Source: Sphingomonas faeni
GTDB lineage: Bacteria; Pseudomonadota; Alphaproteobacteria; Sphingomonadales; Sphingomonadaceae
Assembly: GCF_024273235.1 (NCBI RefSeq)
Contig: NZ_JANBVH010000001.1
Span: forward strand, 166,796-230,795
Reading direction: 5' to 3'
Length of the DNA: 64,000 bases
The position numbers and the translations under genes were made by a program. How positions within the stretch are numbered: the first letter of the stretch is position 1; each line of letters starts with the position of its first letter. Positions 39,005 through 47,727 of this stretch are shown here, one piece after another. The notes beneath the pieces were generated by a model. That model was given only the letters and a program-made list of their open reading frames with translations, did no database searches and was not told the origin of the DNA.

Positions 39005-40174
39005 ATGACCATGCCGCATTACGGCGATTATCAGAACGCGATCTATTTCGCCGGGCTTGCCGGGGTCGTGCCGACTGTCCCGGTCGACTTCGCATCGCTG
39101 GAGGCGCGAGCCGCGGCGGCGCTGCCACCGTCCGTGCTCGGCTATCTCCAGGGCGGCTGCGGGGACGAATTCACGCAGCGCCAGAATGCCGACGCGTTCC
39201 GCCACTGGGGCATGACGCCGCGGATGATGGTCGACTGCACGCACCGCGACCTGTCGATCGACCTGTTCGGCATGGCTCTGCCCAGCCCGATCTTCATGAG
39301 CCCGGTCGGGATCAACGGGATGTGCACGCAGGACGGGCACGGCGACGTCGCCGCGGCGCGGGCGGCGGCGATGACCGGCGTACCGCTGATCCAGTCGACG
39401 CTGTCGAACGATCCGCTCGAGACGGTTGCCGGCGCGCTGGGCGACACCCCGGGGTTCTTCCAGCTCTACACGCCCAAGGACAAAGCGCTGACCGAGAGCC
39501 TCGTCGGCCGCGCCGAGGCGGCGGGCTACAAGGCGATCGTCGTCACGCTCGACACCTGGGTAACGGGTTGGCGACCGCGCGACCTGAACGCCGCCAATTT
39601 CCCGCAGCTTCGCGGCCATGTCCTGGAGAATTACTTCAGCGATCCGGTGTTCAAGGCGATGCTCGCCAAGCCGCCGCGCGAGGATTTGGCGGCGGCGGTT
39701 CGGCAATGGGCCGGCACGTTCGGCAAGGTCCTGACATGGGACGACATGCCGTGGCTGCGGTCGCTGACATCGCTGCCGATCGTGTTGAAGGGCATCTGCC
39801 ATCCCGACGACGCCAGGCGCGCGATCGACCTGGGGGCGGACGCGATCTATTGCTCCAACCATGGCGGGCGGCAGGCGAATGGCGGGATCGCCGCGATCGA
39901 CATGCTGCCCGCGGTCGTCGAGGCGAGCGGCGACGTGCCGGTGCTGTTCGATTCGGGCATCCGCTCGGGCAGCGACGTGGTCAAGGCGCTCGCACTCGGT
40001 GCGACGGCCGTCGGCATCGGGCGACCCTATACCTACGGGCTGGCGCTCGACGGTGCGAACGGCGCCGCGCATGTCCTGAAATGCATTCTCGCCGAGGCCG
40101 ACCTGCTGATGGCGGTGAACGGCTATCCGACGATCGCGCAGGTCAAGGCCGCTGGCGCCACGCGCATGGGGTAA
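39005..40174 (+). CDS. FMN-dependent alpha-hydroxy-acid oxidase (lactate 2-monooxygenase-like)
   Basis: 389 residues of the lactate oxidase/monooxygenase family. The active-site base is H286 in CSNHGGRQANGG; the FMN-binding SPVGINGM, FQLYTPKD and PVLFDSGIRSGSDVVKALALGA are visible. VLGYLQGGCGDE near the N-terminus and the length of about 390 fit lactate 2-monooxygenase (lactate + O2 to acetate + CO2) better than glycolate oxidase. The substrate remains an inference. It is the second gene of the aldolase operon; a hairpin 13 bases after the stop likely ends the transcript. Confidence 0.87.
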   Translation: MTMPHYGDYQNAIYFAGLAGVVPTVPVDFASLEARAAAALPPSVLGYLQGGCGDEFTQRQNADAFRHWGMTPRMMVDCTHRDLSIDLFGMALPSPIFMSPVGINGMCTQDGHGDVAAARAAAMTGVPLIQSTLSNDPLETVAGALGDTPGFFQLYTPKDKALTESLVGRAEAAGYKAIVVTLDTWVTGWRPRDLNAANFPQLRGHVLENYFSDPVFKAMLAKPPREDLAAAVRQWAGTFGKVLTWDDMPWLRSLTSLPIVLKGICHPDDARRAIDLGADAIYCSNHGGRQANGGIAAIDMLPAVVEASGDVPVLFDSGIRSGSDVVKALALGATAVGIGRPYTYGLALDGANGAAHVLKCILAEADLLMAVNGYPTIAQVKAAGATRMG

Positions 40175-40186
40175 TGGGCGACCTCC

Positions 40187-40211
40187 CCGGGGAGCATCGG
40201 TTGCTCCCCGG
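40187..40211. terminator. hairpin between convergent genes
   Basis: CCGGGGAGCA and TGCTCCCCGG form a perfect 10-bp stem with a 5-nt loop, between the flavoenzyme (+) and the methyltransferase (-). No T-tract. Confidence 0.6.
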
Positions 40212-40226
40212 TCGGGCACGTTGTGT

Positions 40227-40973
40227 TTACGGCTTGCGGAACTTGTAGACGAACTGGTCGGTCTGGCCGCGGATCGCCGGATCGAACACGGCCTTGCTGT
40301 GATCGTCCGCCGGGTTGCGCAGCACGGTCGATTCGCCGACGAACTTGAACCCCGCCGCCTGGACCTGCGCCTTCACCGCCGCCGGATCGATCCGGTGCCG
40401 CGTTTCGGTGCCGCTCATGCCGCTGCCGGGCGCGTCGGCGTGATCGATGACGATGTACGTGCCGCCACGCTTGAGCATCCGGAACACCGCGCCGTCGAAC
40501 GCCCGCAACGCCGGTTCGCCCGCGCCCTTGTTGGGAATGTCGTGATAATTCTGCGCGGTCCAGAACACGTCGACCGGCCGGGGCGAGGTCGGCAGGTTGG
40601 TCGGCTGCACCTCGGCCGTCACGTTGCCGAGGCCGCGCGCCTGCAACGCCGGCAGCGACGTCTCGGCGTATTTCGCACCGGCGGCCGGCCATATCGCATA
40701 GACATGCCCCTTCGGACCGACGACGCCGGTGAAGATCCGCGTCCAGTATCCCGCACCCGGCAAGTAATCGACGACGACGTTGCCCGGCTTCACGCCCGAG
40801 AACGCCAGCACTTCGGCGGCCTTGCGGCGTGCATCGTCGCCCTGCTGATCGGCGCGCGCGGGATCGGCCAGTGCTCTCGTGATCGCCGGGCTCGCTTTCT
40901 GGGCATCGGCAACACCAGTGCCGGCGGCAATCGTCATCGCCAATGCGGCGCCCGTCCAGATCGACTTCATCAT
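40227..40973 (-). CDS. exported class I SAM-dependent methyltransferase-like protein
   Basis: 248 residues with a signal peptide (cleavage probably near GVADA-QK). The rest matches the predicted methyltransferase group COG4798: VVDYLPGAGYWTRIF is motif I, VFWTAQNYHDIP and GGTYIVIDHADAPGSG are characteristic. An exported SAM-dependent methyltransferase is odd because SAM is cytoplasmic; the family is consistently predicted with a signal peptide and its function is unsettled. It stands alone, with a small acidic protein gene upstream on the same strand. Confidence 0.85.
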   Translation of the reverse strand: MMKSIWTGAALAMTIAAGTGVADAQKASPAITRALADPARADQQGDDARRKAAEVLAFSGVKPGNVVVDYLPGAGYWTRIFTGVVGPKGHVYAIWPAAGAKYAETSLPALQARGLGNVTAEVQPTNLPTSPRPVDVFWTAQNYHDIPNKGAGEPALRAFDGAVFRMLKRGGTYIVIDHADAPGSGMSGTETRHRIDPAAVKAQVQAAGFKFVGESTVLRNPADDHSKAVFDPAIRGQTDQFVYKFRKP

Positions 40974-41036
40974 CCGTCTCCCACCAGTCCGGACGACACC
41001 GCCGGATCGATGGGCAGGATCGTCCGGAAGCCGCCG

Positions 41037-41309
41037 CTAGTCCAGATCGTTCTCGCTGATCACAACGACCTCCTGGTCGGGATCGCGGGCGAGCGCGGTC
41101 GCACCCATCCCGGCGATCTCGTCGGCATGCTGCCTGAAGATCGCGACCGCTTCACCCTCCGGCGACACCGTGCTCAGCGCCTCCAGCACATCGTACTGGA
41201 CCGCGAACTGATGACGCTCGTCGCTGATCTCCGCCTCGAACTCGACCTGGCGGAGGTCGCTATTGTCCTCGAGCTTCTTCATATCGATGTCCAACCGGTC
41301 CTCGGCCAT
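41037..41309 (-). CDS. small acidic protein, possibly DUF1488-like
   Basis: 90 residues, strongly acidic, no signal peptide or membrane segment. The middle reads HQFAVQYDVLEALSTVSPEG then AVAIFRQHADEIAGMGATAL, whose layout (beta strands, L-E-A-L, an F-x2-H helix and a closing helix) recalls DUF1488 proteins, but the resemblance is weak. Function unknown. Codon usage and GC content are like neighbouring genes, supporting a real gene. Confidence 0.7.
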   Translation of the reverse strand: MAEDRLDIDMKKLEDNSDLRQVEFEAEISDERHQFAVQYDVLEALSTVSPEGEAVAIFRQHADEIAGMGATALARDPDQEVVVISENDLD

Positions 41310-41357
41310 GTTCCTTCGCTCCTCATTCGCTGGTCATTCCCTGGGCCGACAACAGTC

Positions 41358-41389
41358 CGGGGGCGGAATCGAGCCATTACCAGCCCCCG
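41358..41389. terminator. possible terminator after the autotransporter gene
   Basis: CGGGGGC and GCCCCCG pair across an 18-nt loop just past the autotransporter stop (minus strand). Weak: long loop and no T-tract. Confidence 0.3.
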
Positions 41390-41403
41390 AAAACAGCCGC
41401 CGC

Positions 41404-44400
41404 CTACAGCCCGATCTGCAGGCTCGCACGCAGCGACAGGGCGACGCGGCCCTGTTGCTGCTCGGCGTTGAACTCGCCGCCCATCCGGAAGATGCCGTTG
41501 CCGCCGACGCCGCGCAGCTTGCCGACCCAGCCGCTGGTGCGCTTTTCGGGGGTCAGCGTGAACGACTGGCCACCTTCGAACGCCGCGGTGGTCGCGCCGA
41601 GGCCACCGCCGACGATCTGTCGACGGCCACCCTCGGCCTCGACGCGGAACCAGCCGTCCTGATAGTCGGGACCGCCGAAGTTCAGCCCCAGCGCGCCACT
41701 GCCGGTGACCGCGAGTTCGTCGCTGGTGCGCGACTGGACCACGAGGTCGATCGCCTTGCCGCCGCCGGTCTCGCTATAGCCGTCCTCCTTGAGCTTGTAG
41801 TAATCGATCGCGAGGACGGGGCGGAAGATCAGCTTGCCCTTGCCTGCCTCGTACGACAGCCCGCCGGATGCTGCGTAGAGCGTGCCGTTCCAATCGCCGT
41901 TCGTGGTCCGATCGACCGCTTCGCTGCCGATCGCACCGCTGAAATCACGCGAGCCGTCGAACTTGATCGTGGCACCCGAGACGCGCGCATTGGCCTGCAG
42001 ACCGCCCCAATGTCCGCGCCAATATCCGGCCAGCTCATACTGGTTCGATCGCACTTCGTTGTTGGTGCCGTCATCGGCATCCTGCCCGTTCAGATACGCG
42101 AGCGAGGTGCCGAAATTGCCGACGCCGGTCTTGTACTCCGCGCCTGCGGACACGCCCCAGCCGCTGATGTCGTAGCCTGCGGTATCGGCGACGCTCTTCG
42201 AGGTGCCCCATGCGACCTGCGTCACCCAATACCCCCATTTGCCTTCGTCCTTGAACGGTCCGTGCGGGTCGGCGAGCACCCGGGCGGTCGCGCGCGAGCC
42301 CATCGTGACCGCCTCGAACGTGCCGCCGGCATGGTCGGGCAGCATCTGGCGGACCGAGCCGCGGAATGCGTCGCCATCGGTGATGTTGAGGAACGCGCCG
42401 CCGATCTTCTCGTCGTTGCCGAGCGCCTTGTAGATCGCATCATAGGCCGACGCCTGCGAGCGGTTGAGCCCGAGTTCGGTCGACGATTTGCGCGCCACGT
42501 CGACCGCAAGCTCGTTGCCCGTGCCGGTCGCGATGCTGCCCTTGTAGAGGAACGGGAGCAGGGTCGTGGTCGCGGTGAGGTTTGCGGCACCCGTCAGCGT
42601 ACCGGCGCGTAGGACCGTGTAGCGACCTTCGGCATCGACGACGCTGGTGAGCCTCAGCGCGAGCTTGGAATCCTTGTCGAAGGCTGCGGTGCCCGCGACC
42701 TGGATCGCCGTGCTGGTGCCGCCGGCCTTGTCGAGCGTCACGGCGAGCACGCCGCCCCCGGTGACCGAGAGCGACGCGATCGACGCGGCCTTGGTGATGT
42801 CGAGCGTGCCGCCGGCGACCGCGACCGCGAGCCCTTGCGCGTTGGCGAGTGTGCCGGAGAAGCGCGAGGTGCCGCCGAGCGTCAGCGTGTCGGTACCGCC
42901 ACCGAAATCCGCCGCACCGTTGAACACCGACGTACCGGCCAGCGTAAGCGCGTCGTTGCCCGCGCCGAACACCGCGCCGCCGGTGAAGTTCGCGTCACCC
43001 GACAAGGCCAGGCGGTTGGTGCCGCTCCCGAACCGTGCGGTGCCGGTGACGGTGCCGTCGGCGACGTCGAACAGGTCGTTGCCGGTGCCGAAGCGCACGT
43101 CGCCGACCATCGCGGGCGCGGCGATGCCGGTCGCGACCGCGGTCTGGCGGACGATCGTGCCCGTCGTGTTCGCCGAGAGGTCGATCGCGACGTTGCGCTC
43201 GGAGGTGGCGAGCGCCCCCGAAGCACCTATGCTGCCGCTGTTCTCGACCAGCGTGACGATGCCCGACCGGTCGAGGATGCCGATCGCGGTGCCGTCGGCC
43301 GCCTGTGCAGTCGCCTTGATCGTGCCGCTGTTGCGGACCGTCGCGACCGAGGCACCGGTGTCGATCAGAACGGCCGTCGAGCGCGATGCAGCAGTGCCGC
43401 CGCCGGCTGCCGAGATCGCGCCGGCATTGCGGATTTCGGGAGTCGACGCACCGCTGCCGAGCTTCAACCCAGTCGCGCTCGCGCCGTTCGCCGCCGCCGC
43501 GACGGTGCCGTTGATGCCGATCCCGCCGGCGATCGTCACCGCGCCACCGAGCCCGCCGATCGCCAGGCCGTTGCCCTCGACACCGCCATACACGCCGCTG
43601 CCCGCGATCCCGCCGTCGACGATCAGGCCGAAGCCGGTTCCCGTCCCCGCGACCGCGCCGATCGCGACCGCCCGCGTGGCCGAGCCGATCTGCACTGCCG
43701 GCGCCGCGCCATAGGAGGTGATCGCAGCCGAGCCTTCGGTGGCGTCGGGCAGGCCGTCCTTGTCCTCGTCGGTATCCGTCGTGCTGGCGTCCTTCGGCGG
43801 CACTGCGAAGACGATCCCGCCCGACACGTCGCCGGCGACGACCAGCGCCGATCCGCCCTGCAACAGATCGTCGGCTTCTAGCTTCGAGGGGTCGGCGGGG
43901 GCCGTCACATAGCGATAGCCGGTCGAGCCCAGCGCGCCCTGCACCACCAGCGCACCCGCGATGTTACCATCGACGCGTGCGGCCACCGCGCCCTGCCCGA
44001 TCGCCGCGATCGTCCCCGCGAGCCGGACGTTGCCGGTCACGTCCGCGATCCGCACGCCGGTCGAGCGATCGCCGGTGACCGAGGTCTGCCCGTCATGCGT
44101 GAACGCGCCGGTCAGTGGGCCGCCGAGCCAGATGCCCGCCGAGTCGTTGCCTTTCACCGTGATCGCGCCGCTGTTGACGATCGCTCCCGTGTAGGCGCCC
44201 GCGGTGCGGATGCCGGTGCGTCCCGTGCCGGCCGCGAACGGCCCGTCGAGGTCGCCGTCCTTGTCGATATCGGTCGCGACATAGCTTTCGTCGACGATGA
44301 TCTTGCCCGCCGCCGCATTGGTGATGCCGCCGCCGGTGCCGGCATTGGCGAGGATGCCGGTCGAGCCATCGGCGTTGGTGACCTGGATCGTGCCTTCGTT

Positions 44401-44610
44401 TGTGACCGAGTTGACGCTGTCGACCGTGACCGCGGTGCCGCTGGTCGGCGTTACCGATCCCGCAGCGACGATCTTGAGGTTGTCGGGGGCGCCCGCCTTG
44501 ATCGTCGAGGTCCGCACCGCATCGGTCCGCTTGGTGTCGATCACGGTTTGCGCCTGGACGCCTGTCGTCACGGCGAACAGGCAGGTGGTGGTCAGTAGGA
44601 GACGACGCAT
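41404..44610 (-). CDS. autotransporter (type Va) with Gly/Ala-rich passenger
   Basis: 1068 residues. Signal peptide MRRLLLTTTCLFAVTTGVQAQ. The passenger (about 25-780) is a low-complexity beta-helix type built of strands such as VRNSGTIKATA, IRNAGAISAAGG and FGAGNDALTLAGTS. Two Asp-rich calcium-binding-type loops occur: DIDKDGDLDGP and DTDEDKDGLPDATEG. The C-terminal 260 residues form the autotransporter beta-barrel (GKWGYWVTQVAWGTSKS, AGAEYKTGVGNFGTSLAYLNG), ending in alternating hydrophobic residues (ALSLRASLQIGL). It is a surface or secreted protein, possibly an adhesin. The start follows a short spacer divergent from the DUF697-like gene. Confidence 0.92.
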   Translation of the reverse strand: MRRLLLTTTCLFAVTTGVQAQTVIDTKRTDAVRTSTIKAGAPDNLKIVAAGSVTPTSGTAVTVDSVNSVTNEGTIQVTNADGSTGILANAGTGGGITNAAAGKIIVDESYVATDIDKDGDLDGPFAAGTGRTGIRTAGAYTGAIVNSGAITVKGNDSAGIWLGGPLTGAFTHDGQTSVTGDRSTGVRIADVTGNVRLAGTIAAIGQGAVAARVDGNIAGALVVQGALGSTGYRYVTAPADPSKLEADDLLQGGSALVVAGDVSGGIVFAVPPKDASTTDTDEDKDGLPDATEGSAAITSYGAAPAVQIGSATRAVAIGAVAGTGTGFGLIVDGGIAGSGVYGGVEGNGLAIGGLGGAVTIAGGIGINGTVAAAANGASATGLKLGSGASTPEIRNAGAISAAGGGTAASRSTAVLIDTGASVATVRNSGTIKATAQAADGTAIGILDRSGIVTLVENSGSIGASGALATSERNVAIDLSANTTGTIVRQTAVATGIAAPAMVGDVRFGTGNDLFDVADGTVTGTARFGSGTNRLALSGDANFTGGAVFGAGNDALTLAGTSVFNGAADFGGGTDTLTLGGTSRFSGTLANAQGLAVAVAGGTLDITKAASIASLSVTGGGVLAVTLDKAGGTSTAIQVAGTAAFDKDSKLALRLTSVVDAEGRYTVLRAGTLTGAANLTATTTLLPFLYKGSIATGTGNELAVDVARKSSTELGLNRSQASAYDAIYKALGNDEKIGGAFLNITDGDAFRGSVRQMLPDHAGGTFEAVTMGSRATARVLADPHGPFKDEGKWGYWVTQVAWGTSKSVADTAGYDISGWGVSAGAEYKTGVGNFGTSLAYLNGQDADDGTNNEVRSNQYELAGYWRGHWGGLQANARVSGATIKFDGSRDFSGAIGSEAVDRTTNGDWNGTLYAASGGLSYEAGKGKLIFRPVLAIDYYKLKEDGYSETGGGKAIDLVVQSRTSDELAVTGSGALGLNFGGPDYQDGWFRVEAEGGRRQIVGGGLGATTAAFEGGQSFTLTPEKRTSGWVGKLRGVGGNGIFRMGGEFNAEQQQGRVALSLRASLQIGL

Positions 44611-44746
44611 ACGGAACCCTTTTCGATGTGTTTTCGAACAGAGGACGGAGGCGCGGCTCGCGAACCTTGAACCGCGCGCAATTATCCCGTGGCACCAGGA
44701 CCCCGGCGGCGCGTTGTCGGCTCGAGAATTTCAGGGAAATGCCAGC

Positions 44747-45238
44747 ATGATCACCACCATCGCCGAACTCGACCGCATCCGCGACGACAGCAAGCGGCTC
44801 GTCACGACGCGCTCGATGATGTCGGCGGGGGCCGCGGTCGTGCCGATCCCCGGCGCGGATATCGTCGCGGACATCGGCCTGCTCACCAAGCTGCTGCCCG
44901 AGATCAGCAAGCGCTTCGGCCTCGATCACGACCAGGTGCAAAAGCTCGAGCCGCAGATCGCGCAACAGGCGCTGGTAATGGCGTCGAGCCTCGGCAACAC
45001 GATGATCGGCCGGATGGTGACCAAGCGCATCGTCGTCGCCCTGCTCCGCCGCGTCGGCGCACGCGTCGCGGTCGGATCGATGGCGAAGTTCATCCCGTTC
45101 GCGGGCTCGGCGGTGGCGGCGACGATCAGCTTCGGCGCGATGAAGCTGGTCGGCAACTCGCATGTCGACGATTGCTACAAGACCGCCCTGGCGCTGCTCC
45201 CCGCGGACCAACGCGCGCTGGCGAACGCGAAGGCGTAA
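44747..45238 (+). CDS. DUF697-like protein
   Basis: 163 residues. The opening helix (ELDRIRDDSKRLVTTRSMMSAGAA) leads to VVPIPGADIVADIGLLTKLL, then a long helix and a Gly/Ala-rich hydrophobic hairpin (VAVGSMAKFIPFAGSAVAATISFGAMKLVG). This PIPGAD plus hairpin layout resembles DUF697/YcjF-type membrane-associated helical proteins of unknown function. The ATG at 44747 was chosen because the hydrophilic start fits the family; the frame is open upstream but antiparallel to the autotransporter. A family B repeat follows the stop. Confidence 0.75.
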   Translation: MITTIAELDRIRDDSKRLVTTRSMMSAGAAVVPIPGADIVADIGLLTKLLPEISKRFGLDHDQVQKLEPQIAQQALVMASSLGNTMIGRMVTKRIVVALLRRVGARVAVGSMAKFIPFAGSAVAATISFGAMKLVGNSHVDDCYKTALALLPADQRALANAKA

Positions 45239-45256
45239 ACGTCGGCGCCTTCTAGC

Positions 45257-45366
45257 TCCCCTCCCTGGAAGGGAGGGGCTGGGGGTGGGTCGGCCCGCCT
45301 GAGCCACCCCCGTTCGAACATGCGAAAGCCGACCCACCCCCTACCCCTCCCTTCCAGGGAGGGGGG
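45257..45366. repeat. palindromic intergenic element, family B
   Basis: TCCCCTCCCTGGAAGGGAGG at the left and CCTCCCTTCCAGGGAGGGGG at the right, inner GGGGGTGGGTCGG / CCGACCCACCCCC. It exactly fills the gap between two convergent genes: its last base abuts the TonB receptor stop codon. Confidence 0.88.
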
Positions 45367-47727
45367 TTAGAACGCCGCGTCGAGGCCGATGCGGATCGTG
45401 CGCGGACGCTGCGGCGTAATCTGCCCGCTCCCCACCTGGAACGGCGTCCCCAACGCGAACCGGTTGCCGACGCTGTCGGTCAAGTTCGTCACCCCGAGCG
45501 TAACCCCCAACGACGGCCGCCCGACCCGCGCGGTCAGCGCGGTATCCAGATAATCCCCCTGCTCCTCGCCCAGCACCGGCCCGACCCCGAGCCGCGACCG
45601 CCCGACATAGCGCGCCCACCCATATATCCGCAGTTCCAGGTCACGCCCGACATCCCGCCGGTAATCCGCCCCCAGCCGCCCGGCATAGCGCGCGATGTTC
45701 GGCACCTGGCTCATCCGCGCGAGCGCCACGAACAGCGCCGGGCTGGGCTCCGTCACGCGGCTGTCGTTGTAGGTGAAGCCCGCGTCGAGAGTCAGGCCGG
45801 CGACCGGCTTCCACCCGCCCGCCGCGCTGAACGTCCAGATCCGCCCGTCGCCGATATTGGCGGTGCTCGGCAGGCCGGTCGCGTCGATGAAGTCCGCCTG
45901 GATATCCTGCCAGATCGTGTGCGACACGCTCGCCGACAGATACGCGCTGTCAATCCCGGCAAGCCCATAGCGCACGCCGCTCTCCAGCGTCCGCACGCGA
46001 TCATTCTCGAACCGCCGCACGAAATCGCTCTCGATCGCCAGCCCACCCGGGCGGAATCCCTGCTGATACCGTCCGTACAGCGACACCTTGGGCAGCACCG
46101 CGGCGATCAGCGAGGCGGACGGCAGCACGCTCGTCTCGATCCGGTCCGCGGTCACGCGCGCGCGGGCAAGCGCGACGGTCTCCAGCCGCGCCGGCGCGAC
46201 GTCCTCGCCGGTCCCTGCCAGCGAGGCCCGCGTGACCCGAGCGCCCGCGGTCGCGATCAGGCCGCGCACCAGTTGCACGCTCCCCTCGCCGTATAGCGTC
46301 GCCTCATCGATGCTGTTGGTCACACCCGTCACCGGCGCGGGCGCATCGACCGGCCCGAGCGACCGCGACAGCCGCGTCCGGTTGTGCGTGAAACTGCCAC
46401 CGACCACCCAGCCGAAGCCGTTCCGCATCGGCCGCCATACCCGCGTCTCGTTCGCGATCATCGACGTCGCGTTGCGCTGCGCGAACACGCGGGCCTCGCC
46501 TTCGGGCAGCGTCGCGTCGTACCGCTCGGTCAGCGTCTGGCCGACGATCCCGGTCGAGGATTTGACCTTCAGCCCGCCGATCGCGCCCGACACGACCACC
46601 TGCCCCATCGTGTAATCCGCCGAAAAACCCTGCACGATCGCGCTCGATCGCGTCAAAGGTGGCGCGTCGCGATCGGCATATTGGCTGTCGTCGCCCTTGG
46701 TCCATTGCCCGATCCCGCCGAGATCGACGGTCCAGCCATTCCCCGCATCGAGCCTCAGCATCGCGCGACCGCCGCCGATCCGCGTCCGGTTCACGTCGCG
46801 CCGGTCGAGCACCGGATTGTCGATATACCCGCCTTCGCTGACGCCGTAGCCGACGACGCGCAGCGCCACCCGCTCGCCGAGCGGCACGTTCAGCGTCGCG
46901 CCCAAATCCGCACCCGGATCACCGTGCCACGTCGCCGACAGACCGCCCGCGATCGACGCCGACACCGCGCCCAGCTCGGGCGTGTTCGGCACGGTGCGGA
47001 TAATCCCGCCAAGCGACCCTGCGCCGTACAGCGTCCCCTGCGGTCCTTCGAGCACCTCGACCGACGCGATATCGTACAGCCGCAGATCGGGGTCGGGCGC
47101 GTTGTAGCTCAGCCGCAAGTCACCGAAATACTGTCCCACCGTGGTCTGGGTCGGCCCCGTGAAACTGGAATCGGCAATGCCGCGGATGAACAGCTTGTTG
47201 CGCCCCGCCCCTAAATGCGTCGACGATACGCTGGCCAGCCGCGCGAGGATCGCCTCGGTCCCGCCAGCGCCGCCGAGCGCGAGATCGACCCCGTCGAGCA
47301 ACGCCACCTGCCCCGCGAAATCGCGCAACCGCACGTCGCGCTTGCTGCCGGTCACGACGATATCCGCGCCCTCTGCCACCGGTGCGGCGGCGGGAACGAC
47401 CCTCGGCCGATTCACCCGAACCGCCACGACACGCGGCGCGCGCGCCACGAGCCGCCACCCGACCGCCCCCGCCGCGACGACATCCGCATCCACCGCCGAC
47501 GCCAGCCGGTCGAGCGCCGCGCGCGCGCTCATCCGCCCGCGCACCGCCGGTACGCGCCGCGCCCACAGCCCCGGATCGCCGATGACGATGCTCGTCCCCG
47601 ACTGACGCCCGAGCGCCAGCACCGCATCGCCGAGACGCCCTGCCGGCAGGTCGACCGCCCCCTGCCCCGCCTGCGCGGGAGCGGCGACGGCGAGCGCCGC
47701 GACGACCAGACATCCGTGCATCCTCAC
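45367..47727 (-). CDS. TonB-dependent receptor with N-terminal STN signalling domain
   Basis: 786 residues. Signal peptide (ending APAQA), then an STN domain (about 22-95: VDLPAGRLGDAVLALGRQSGTSIVIG ... ALDRLASAVDADV), a plug domain (about 120-250: ADIVVTGSKRD as possible TonB box, NKLFIRGIADSSFTGPTQTT, VEVLEGPQGTLYGAGSLGGIIRTV) and a 22-strand outer-membrane barrel ending IRIGLDAAF. The STN domain plus the FecR and sigma genes directly upstream (ATGA overlap with fecR) mark a cell-surface signalling system in which ligand binding outside induces transcription. The ligand, perhaps a siderophore or a glycan, is unknown. Confidence 0.93.
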   Translation of the reverse strand: MRMHGCLVVAALAVAAPAQAGQGAVDLPAGRLGDAVLALGRQSGTSIVIGDPGLWARRVPAVRGRMSARAALDRLASAVDADVVAAGAVGWRLVARAPRVVAVRVNRPRVVPAAAPVAEGADIVVTGSKRDVRLRDFAGQVALLDGVDLALGGAGGTEAILARLASVSSTHLGAGRNKLFIRGIADSSFTGPTQTTVGQYFGDLRLSYNAPDPDLRLYDIASVEVLEGPQGTLYGAGSLGGIIRTVPNTPELGAVSASIAGGLSATWHGDPGADLGATLNVPLGERVALRVVGYGVSEGGYIDNPVLDRRDVNRTRIGGGRAMLRLDAGNGWTVDLGGIGQWTKGDDSQYADRDAPPLTRSSAIVQGFSADYTMGQVVVSGAIGGLKVKSSTGIVGQTLTERYDATLPEGEARVFAQRNATSMIANETRVWRPMRNGFGWVVGGSFTHNRTRLSRSLGPVDAPAPVTGVTNSIDEATLYGEGSVQLVRGLIATAGARVTRASLAGTGEDVAPARLETVALARARVTADRIETSVLPSASLIAAVLPKVSLYGRYQQGFRPGGLAIESDFVRRFENDRVRTLESGVRYGLAGIDSAYLSASVSHTIWQDIQADFIDATGLPSTANIGDGRIWTFSAAGGWKPVAGLTLDAGFTYNDSRVTEPSPALFVALARMSQVPNIARYAGRLGADYRRDVGRDLELRIYGWARYVGRSRLGVGPVLGEEQGDYLDTALTARVGRPSLGVTLGVTNLTDSVGNRFALGTPFQVGSGQITPQRPRTIRIGLDAAF

